Origin: DASTOB01 sp035720425
GTDB lineage: Bacteria > Chloroflexota > Limnocylindria > Limnocylindrales > CSP1-4
Assembly (NCBI GenBank): GCA_035720425.1
Contig: DASTOB010000021.1
Coordinates: 1 to 10,623 of the forward strand
Direction of reading: 5' to 3'
DNA length: 10,623 bases
Shown here: positions 6,656 to 10,623 of the stretch, one piece after another
Layout of the letters: each line of letters starts with the position of its first letter
How positions within the stretch are numbered: the first letter of the stretch is position 1
Made by a program: the position numbers and the translations under genes
Notes under the pieces: model-generated
The model's database searches: none
What the model saw: only the letters and a program-made list of their open reading frames with translations
What the model was told of the DNA's origin: nothing

Positions 6656-6657
6656 AA
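6620..6657 (-). promoter_or_regulatory. Leaderless promoter of the toxin-antitoxin pair
   Basis: On the minus strand: -35 TTGACG (complement of 6652-6657), exactly 17 bp, -10 TACCAT (complement of 6629-6634), six bases, then the antitoxin ATG. Transcription would start at or within a base of the ATG. The -35 box contains the TGA stop codon of the upstream oxidoreductase gene. This is the best promoter match in the window. Confidence 0.75.
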
Positions 6658-7532
6658 AGGTCGCGCAGCGCGGGGATCACGTCGCGGCCGATGGCTTCGA
6701 TGGTCCGGAGGTCGTGGACGTCGCGCAGGCTGAAGATCACGTGCTGGGCGCCGGCGTCGGACAGCTCGCCGAAGCGGTCGACGACCGACGACGTCGACTC
6801 GGTCGCGAGGTTGACCGACTGGAGGGTCGAGCGCTCGATCTCGTCGTAGTCGCGACCGACGTCGGCGCAGTGGCGCCGGAGCACCTCGTACTTGTGGTGG
6901 ATCGCGACCGGGCCACCGAACACGTTCGCCGCGTCGCCGTACTGGGCGACGAGCCGAAGCGTCTTCCGTTCGCCCCCGCCGCCGATCATGATCGGCGGCC
7001 TCGGCCGGCTGAGCGACTGGGGGGAGTTGAGCAACCGCTTCGCCCGAACATGCCGGCCCGCGAACCCTTCCTCCGTCCCCCGCTCCGAGGCCCACATCGC
7101 GTGGGCATACCGCAACGTCTCCTCGAGCAGCTCGAACCGCTCCCCGAGCGCCGGGAACGGGAACCCCAGTGCCTCCGATTCCTCCTGGTTCCACGCCGCC
7201 CCGATGCCGAGCCAGGCCCGACCGCCGGACAGCACGTCGAGCGTCGTCGTGGCCTTGACCCACATCGGTGCGTGCCGGTAGTGGATCCCGCCGACCATGA
7301 GGCCGAGGCGCGCGCGCGTCGTGTGGGCGGCGAGGTAGCCGAGGGTCGTGTAGCCCTCGAGCATCGGGTCCGTCGTGGGGCCGACGCTCCGGATCTGGAA
7401 GAAGTGGTCCATTACCCAGATCGAGTCGAAGCCCGCGTCGTCGGCCGCGCGCGCGATCCGGGCGAGGGTCGGCCCGATCTCCGCGGCGCCGCCGGGCCAC
7501 GTGAACGACGAGATCTGGAGGCCGACCTTCAT
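6654..7532 (-). CDS. LLM-class (luciferase-like) F420-dependent oxidoreductase
   Basis: A 292-residue TIM-barrel enzyme of the bacterial luciferase-like superfamily, cytoplasmic. Diagnostic segments are MKVGLQISSFTWPGG at the start, ADDAGFDSIWVMDHF (30-44), TTRARLGLMVGGIHYRHA (71-88), the LSGGRAWLGIGAAWNQEES block (101-119), and RPPIMIGGGGERKTLRLVAQYGDAANV (178-204). The pattern fits the F420-type subgroup rather than FMN monooxygenases; the substrate cannot be told. The ATG at 7532 begins the conserved first strand; no Shine-Dalgarno is seen. The TGA stop lies inside the -35 box of the toxin-antitoxin promoter. The start is about 50 bp downstream of the peptidase stop, so read-through is possible. 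Confidence 0.92.
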   Translation of the reverse strand: MKVGLQISSFTWPGGAAEIGPTLARIARAADDAGFDSIWVMDHFFQIRSVGPTTDPMLEGYTTLGYLAAHTTRARLGLMVGGIHYRHAPMWVKATTTLDVLSGGRAWLGIGAAWNQEESEALGFPFPALGERFELLEETLRYAHAMWASERGTEEGFAGRHVRAKRLLNSPQSLSRPRPPIMIGGGGERKTLRLVAQYGDAANVFGGPVAIHHKYEVLRRHCADVGRDYDEIERSTLQSVNLATESTSSVVDRFGELSDAGAQHVIFSLRDVHDLRTIEAIGRDVIPALRDL

Positions 7533-7547
7533 GCGCGCCGCAGCGTA

Positions 7548-7599
7548 CTAGAAGTCGCAGACGGGGCTTGAGGTCCGAACCGACCTAGAAGTCGCAGAC
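7548..7599. repeat. 15-bp direct repeat at the end of the peptidase gene
   Basis: CTAGAAGTCGCAGAC at 7585-7599 (codons VCDF plus stop of the peptidase, read on the minus strand) recurs exactly at 7548-7562 in the intergenic spacer, 37 bp away. It is probably a remnant of a small duplication of the gene's 3' end. Confidence 0.8.
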
Positions 7600-9150
7600 C
7601 GTGCCCGCCGGTGGGGGATCGGCCGACACGAGGTACTCCGCAATCAGGTCGTACACGCACACGCTCGACAGGAACCCCGTGTGGCCCTCGCCCTCGTTGC
7701 GGACGAGGACGCCGGATTCGAGCTGGCCGGCCAGCGACTCCGCCCAGGCGAACGGCGTGGCCGGGTCGCCGGTCGTGCCGACGACGACGATCGGCGGGGC
7801 GCCGGCGCCGCGGACGGGGCCGGGCACCCGCGTCGGCGGGGTCGGCCAGTAGGCGCAGGCGAGGTCGTTGTACGCGACGAGGCCCGCGAAGTGGGGGGCA
7901 GCGTCCGCGAGCCGCGTCGCCAGTTCCGTGTACTCGCCCGGATCCGTGCGCGCCGGGTAGTCGAGGCAGTTGATCGCCGTGTACGCGTCGAGCTGGTTCG
8001 AGTACGAGCCGTTCGCCTTTCGGCCGCGAAACGGGTCGGCCAGGAGGATGAGCAGCGCGCCGTCGCCCTGTTCCGCGGCCGCGAGCGCGAATTCGAGTCC
8101 GCGCCAGTAGGCCTGGGAATAGAGCGCGGCCAGGACCGCGAACTCAGCGAGGCCGGGGCCGACGAGACGACGGTCGAACGTCCGACTCGTGGGCAGCGGG
8201 TCCGCGTCGATGCTCCGCATGAGCGCGTCGAACGCGGCTGCCGTCCCCGCTCCGTGGTCGAACGCGCACGTGCGCGCGGCGCAGTCGGCCAGGAAGCGCC
8301 CCAGCGCCGCTTCGAACGCGACCGACTGTTCCGCGCGCACCGTCTCGAGGTCGTGGCGGGGGTCGAGGGCGCCGTCGAGGGCCATCGCTCGCACGCGCTC
8401 CGGGTAGCGGTCCGCGTAGAGCGACCCGATCAACGTTCCGTAGGAGAAGCCGAGGTACGTCAGCTGCTCGTCGCCGAGGCTCGCCCGGATGAGCTCGAGG
8501 TCCTCGACCACGTCGTCGGTCGAGAGGTGGGGGAGGAGCGCCTCGTTGCGGGTCGCGCACTGGGCCGCGTACTCCCGCGCGTCGTCGAGGAGTGCCTGGA
8601 GCTCCGCTGCGTCGTCGGGCGACGGGTCGAGGTTGGCTCGCGGGTCGAGGTTGTCGATGCAGCGGATGCCGGTCGACGCGTTGACCCCGCGCGGGTCGAA
8701 GCCGACGAGGTCGAACCTCGCGAGGAGTTCGTCCGGGAACGCGGTGGCTCCCTCGCGAACGAACTCGACCCCCGACGCGCCCGGGCCGCCCGGGTTGACG
8801 ACGAGCGAGCCGATGCGGGTCGCCCGATCCGGCGCCGGCTTGCGAATGAGCGCGAGGTTGACCGTGCCGCTCGTTGCGCCCGAGTGGTCGCGCGGCACGG
8901 CGAGCGTCGCGCACTGGAAGCCGCCGCCGCAGTCCGACCATCGGGCGGGGGCGGGCTTCGGGCTGGCCGGTGTGGCCGAGGCCGATGGGTCCGGGGTCGC
9001 GCTCCCGGCCGGCGTGGTGGTCCCGGTCGTCGGGTCGGCCGTGGTGGGATCGGCCGACGGGGCGCATGCGCCCGCGATGACCGCGGCCACGAGCGCGGCC
9101 ACGAGCACCCGCGCGGTTCGGTGCTGGTGCCTGGGTCCCCGCCGGATCAC
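7585..9150 (-). CDS. Secreted TAP-like serine peptidase (alpha/beta hydrolase, probable lipoprotein)
   Basis: A 521-residue exported enzyme resembling Streptomyces tripeptidyl aminopeptidases (SlpD/SlpE type). The basic N-terminus and hydrophobic stretch (VLVAALVAAVIAGAC) end at C29, a plausible lipobox cysteine, so the protein is likely lipid-anchored outside the membrane. A Thr/Pro/Ala-rich linker (32-70) follows. The catalytic fold shows the oxyanion motif NPGGPGASG (119-127), the nucleophile S236 in GFSYGT, D462 in GTTGDPATP and H490 in GEGHTGF, with the C-terminal TAP-like domain around 395-505. Ten further cysteines suggest disulfides. The GTG start is chosen because TAGCAT (complement of 9157-9162) lies six bases upstream, a leaderless arrangement. 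It probably removes N-terminal tri- or dipeptides from extracellular proteins. Confidence 0.92.
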   Translation of the reverse strand: MIRRGPRHQHRTARVLVAALVAAVIAGACAPSADPTTADPTTGTTTPAGSATPDPSASATPASPKPAPARWSDCGGGFQCATLAVPRDHSGATSGTVNLALIRKPAPDRATRIGSLVVNPGGPGASGVEFVREGATAFPDELLARFDLVGFDPRGVNASTGIRCIDNLDPRANLDPSPDDAAELQALLDDAREYAAQCATRNEALLPHLSTDDVVEDLELIRASLGDEQLTYLGFSYGTLIGSLYADRYPERVRAMALDGALDPRHDLETVRAEQSVAFEAALGRFLADCAARTCAFDHGAGTAAAFDALMRSIDADPLPTSRTFDRRLVGPGLAEFAVLAALYSQAYWRGLEFALAAAEQGDGALLILLADPFRGRKANGSYSNQLDAYTAINCLDYPARTDPGEYTELATRLADAAPHFAGLVAYNDLACAYWPTPPTRVPGPVRGAGAPPIVVVGTTGDPATPFAWAESLAGQLESGVLVRNEGEGHTGFLSSVCVYDLIAEYLVSADPPPAGTVCDF

Positions 9151-9162
9151 GTGGCCATGCTA
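9148..9162 (-). promoter_or_regulatory. -10 hexamer and leaderless GTG start of the peptidase gene
   Basis: TAGCAT, six bases (GGCCAC), then GTG, matching the spacing seen at the antitoxin promoter. No convincing -35 box is visible in the GC-rich DNA further upstream. Confidence 0.45.
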
Positions 9163-9223
9163 CGCCGTGGCCCCTCGCCCGGCCCTCCGCCCGGCCCCTC
9201 GCCCCGGCCCCGAACCCCGCCCC

Positions 9224-9420
9224 CTCCCGGCCGGAATGCCAAATTGTCGCCCCACGACCGTTAGGTCCGGTTCGAGGCCGGATTCGGCCGACCCGGAGCC
9301 CGAATCGTGCGGCGCTGAGCGTGGAGGAGCCCGTCAACGCGCTCCAGTGGCCCCGAAACCGCGCCTAACTGTTACCGGGCGAGAATCTGGCCATCTGCGG
9401 GCCGGCAGGGAGCGGCGGCG
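9224..9420 (+). repeat. 198-bp intergenic repeat, copy 1
   Basis: Starts CTCCCGGCCGGAATGCC and ends GCCGGCAGGGAGCGGCGGCG. It aligns with 10225-10422 with about ten differences, one of them a single-base indel, so roughly 95% identical. It contains GGAGCCCG-TCAA-CGCGCTCC, a hairpin with one mismatch, and a tRNA-like T-arm/acceptor fold at 9229-9289. It lies between the divergent peptidase and lipoprotein genes and has no credible coding frame. Confidence 0.9.
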
Positions 9421-9527
9421 TGGAGCGGCCGGCAGGGAGCGGCGGCGTGGAGCGGCCGGCAGGGAGCGGCGGCGTGGAGCGGCCGGCAGGGAGCGGCGGC
9501 GTGGAGCGGCCGGCCGGGAGCGGCGGC
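9401..9527 (+). repeat. 27-bp tandem array (4.7 copies)
   Basis: Units of 27 bp begin GCCGGCAGGGAGCGGCGGCG and end TGGAGCG: 9401-9427, 9428-9454, 9455-9481, 9482-9508 and a partial at 9509-9527 with one substitution. The first unit grows out of the end of the 198-bp repeat. Copies are contiguous with no spacers, so this is a minisatellite rather than a CRISPR. Confidence 0.92.
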
Positions 9528-9607
9528 GAACGAATTCGGCACCCTGCCGGCGGGAGCGACGACGAACCTGAAGCGGGTCACTCTGAACCCGGGTTGCGGA
9601 TCGGCCG

Positions 9608-9622
9608 TACGGTCACTGTGTG
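9608..9622 (+). promoter_or_regulatory. -10 hexamer and leaderless GTG start of the lipoprotein gene
   Basis: TACGGT (9608-9613), six bases (CACTGT), then GTG at 9620, the same geometry as at the antitoxin and peptidase genes. No good -35 is seen at 16-18 bp. Confidence 0.45.
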
Positions 9623-10135
9623 AGCTCTTCGTATCGGGTCATCCGCGCGCTCGTGCTCGGCGTCGGGCTGTCGGTCGCCGCGTGCGCGAGTCCGAACGAG
9701 CCGTCGTCGGCCCCGCCATCGGACGTGCCGACTCCCGAGGTCACCTTCAACGCCGCCTACGGCGAGTTCACGGCGCGGATCCAAGGCGCGCGCGGCCGCT
9801 ACGCGATCCTGATCCAGGACCTCGCGACCGCTTCGGCTGGGACGAGCGAGGAGGTCGGTCGGGCAGGGGAGGCGCTCGCTGCGTTCGGCCTCGCCGAGGT
9901 CACGTGGTGGGAGGCCCACGCAGCCGATCCGTGCTATGGCGAGGCATTCCAGGCATACGGCGAGGCGGCCGGTGATGCGTGGAGCGCCGGCCTCGCGTTT
10001 GCCGGCTTCGCGACCGCTCCCGAGCCACCGACCGAGGCGGAGACCCAGGACGCGGTTGCCCTGCTCGGCGCCGCGACCGACGGGTTCGCGTCGGCCGCAT
10101 CCCTCGCCGCCATTGCACGAATCGATTGCCAGTGA
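9620..10135 (+). CDS. Small predicted lipoprotein of unknown function
   Basis: A 171-residue protein with an N-terminal export signal: basic start SSSYRVIR, hydrophobic ALVLGVGL and a lipobox SVAAC with C22 as the predicted lipidated residue. A Pro/Ser-rich linker (23-40) leads to an acidic, alanine-rich, mostly helical domain with two additional cysteines (ADPCYGEAF and the IDCQ C-terminus) that could form a disulfide. I recognise no family. The GTG start is favoured by the leaderless -10 arrangement and by the fit of the signal peptide. It stands alone between the two copies of the 198-bp repeat, so it may be part of a repeat-mediated duplicated or mobile segment. Confidence 0.8.
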   Translation: MSSSYRVIRALVLGVGLSVAACASPNEPSSAPPSDVPTPEVTFNAAYGEFTARIQGARGRYAILIQDLATASAGTSEEVGRAGEALAAFGLAEVTWWEAHAADPCYGEAFQAYGEAAGDAWSAGLAFAGFATAPEPPTEAETQDAVALLGAATDGFASAASLAAIARIDCQ

Positions 10136-10143
10136 AGGGGTCG

Positions 10144-10177
10144 GGTCCGCGCACTCCGCCCCGCCGCCGGACTCGGC
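10144..10177 (+). repeat. 34-bp direct repeat, copy A
   Basis: GGTCCGCGCACTCCGCCCCG at the start and GGACTCGGC at the end; an exact copy recurs at 10447-10480. It starts 8 bp after the lipoprotein stop codon. The two copies bracket the second 198-bp repeat. Confidence 0.88.
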
Positions 10178-10224
10178 CCGGCCCCTCGCTCCTCGCCGGG
10201 CCCCCCTCCGCCGGCCCCGCACCT

Positions 10225-10422
10225 CTCCCGGCCGGAATGCCAAATTGTCGCCCCACGACCATTAGGTCCGGTTCGAGGCCGGATTTCGGCCGACCCGGAG
10301 CCCGAATCGTGCGGCGCTGAGCGTGGAGGAGCGCGTCAACGCGCTCCATCGGCCCCGAAACCAAGCCCAACTGTCACGGGGCGAGAATCTGGCCATCTGC
10401 GGGCCGGCAGGGAGCGGCGGCG
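10225..10422 (+). repeat. 198-bp intergenic repeat, copy 2
   Basis: Direct copy of 9224-9420. Here the internal hairpin is perfect: GGAGCGCG-TCAA-CGCGCTCC (8-bp stem, 4-base loop). The copy is not followed by the 27-bp tandem array; only a degenerate GGGGAGCGGCGGCGAACC follows. It ends about 145 bp before the next plus-strand gene. Confidence 0.9.
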
Positions 10423-10446
10423 GGGAGCGGCGGCGAACCTGCGACA

Positions 10447-10480
10447 GGTCCGCGCACTCCGCCCCGCCGCCGGACTCGGC
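10447..10480 (+). repeat. 34-bp direct repeat, copy B
   Basis: Exact copy of 10144-10177, 303 bp downstream of it and just past the second 198-bp repeat. Confidence 0.88.
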
Positions 10481-10507
10481 TCCAAGGAGCGGCCTCGGAG
10501 CTGTCGA

Positions 10508-10536
10508 TTCCACCCCTCCCCGAGCGTCGGTACAGT
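10508..10536 (+). promoter_or_regulatory. Candidate promoter for the right-edge gene
   Basis: A -10-like TACAGT at 10531-10536 and a weak -35-like TTCCAC at 10508-10513, 17 bp apart, would give a leader of about 25 bases containing the Shine-Dalgarno of the next gene. Only the -10 is a good match. Confidence 0.35.
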
Positions 10537-10566
10537 GTCAGCCTCACCACTCGGAGGTTCGCGACC

Positions 10567-10623
10567 ATGACCGCCGCCTCACCCTCGCCCGCACCCGCCT
10601 CGCCCGCCTCGCCCGCGCCCACC
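10567..10623 (+). CDS. Start of an unidentified plus-strand gene (truncated by window edge)
   Basis: The first 19 codons only. The ATG is preceded by GGAGG (10553-10557) with a nine-base spacer, a clear Shine-Dalgarno, unlike most genes here. The visible peptide is almost entirely Ala, Ser and Pro (MTAASPSPAPASPASPAPT), a disordered leader that gives no hint of function. Frame and start are well supported; the product is unknown. Confidence 0.7.
   Translation, partial: MTAASPSPAPASPASPAPT

Noticed and set aside
7681..9264. Plus-strand open frame of 527 codons opposite the peptidase
   Set aside because: Charged, motif-free sequence; the minus-strand frame has a signal peptide and a catalytic triad.
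9229..9289. tRNA gene call for the T-arm-like element
   Set aside because: Only 61 bases, no D arm, no 5+7+5 anticodon arm and no CCA; kept as a finding rather than a gene.
9401..9527. Regular repeats considered as a CRISPR array
   Set aside because: Units are contiguous with no unique spacers, the period is 27 bp, and no cas gene is present.
10262..10622. Minus-strand open frames at the right edge
   Set aside because: They read through the intergenic repeats in reverse; similar peptide fragments arise from both repeat copies only because the DNA is duplicated.

Overview
The window is very GC-rich, with tightly packed genes, few Shine-Dalgarno sequences and several start codons that sit directly downstream of a -10-like hexamer, the arrangement expected of leaderless mRNAs. 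Together with a coenzyme-F420-type luciferase-family enzyme, a secreted TAP-like peptidase and Ala/Pro/Ser-rich low-complexity tails, this suggests a high-GC chromosomal region from Chloroflexota (my best guess is a Limnocylindria-like lineage) or a related actinobacterium-like group. The assignment is inference from style. No rRNA or complete tRNA is visible.

Layout. At the left edge (minus strand) lies the N-terminal part of a response-regulator protein that runs off the window. It overlaps by 4 bp a very small upstream ORF. Next comes a full-length exporter-type ABC transporter (minus), whose start is embedded in a GC-rich tandem repeat. A 395-bp divergent spacer follows, with two copies of an 18-bp palindrome (CGTGAC-N6-GTCACG). 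Then comes a plus-strand XRE-type regulator with an acidic, repetitive tail, and a 331-bp convergent spacer with two more copies of the palindrome in the opposite orientation, inside a roughly 58-bp repeat.

From about 9150 down to 3911, six minus-strand genes follow one another: a secreted TAP-like serine peptidase, an LLM-class F420-type oxidoreductase, a toxin-antitoxin pair (MerR/excisionase-type HTH antitoxin plus PIN-domain toxin, 20-bp overlap), a thioredoxin reductase with an unusual low-complexity N-terminal extension, and a class I methyltransferase coupled to it by a 4-bp GTGA overlap. The antitoxin has its own well-formed leaderless promoter, which overlaps the stop codon of the oxidoreductase gene. 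Three TCATGA palindromes sit there at exact 10- and 20-bp spacings and make a convincing candidate operator.

The right end is plus strand: a small predicted lipoprotein gene bracketed by two direct copies of a ~198-bp noncoding repeat (about 95% identical by hand alignment), one of which ends in a 27-bp tandem array. The first 19 codons of another plus-strand gene, with a clear Shine-Dalgarno, reach the window edge.

The most interesting material is in the noncoding DNA: the phased operator of the toxin-antitoxin pair, the palindrome family flanking the XRE gene on both sides, and the 198-bp repeat, which contains a tRNA T-arm/acceptor-like fold but no D arm.
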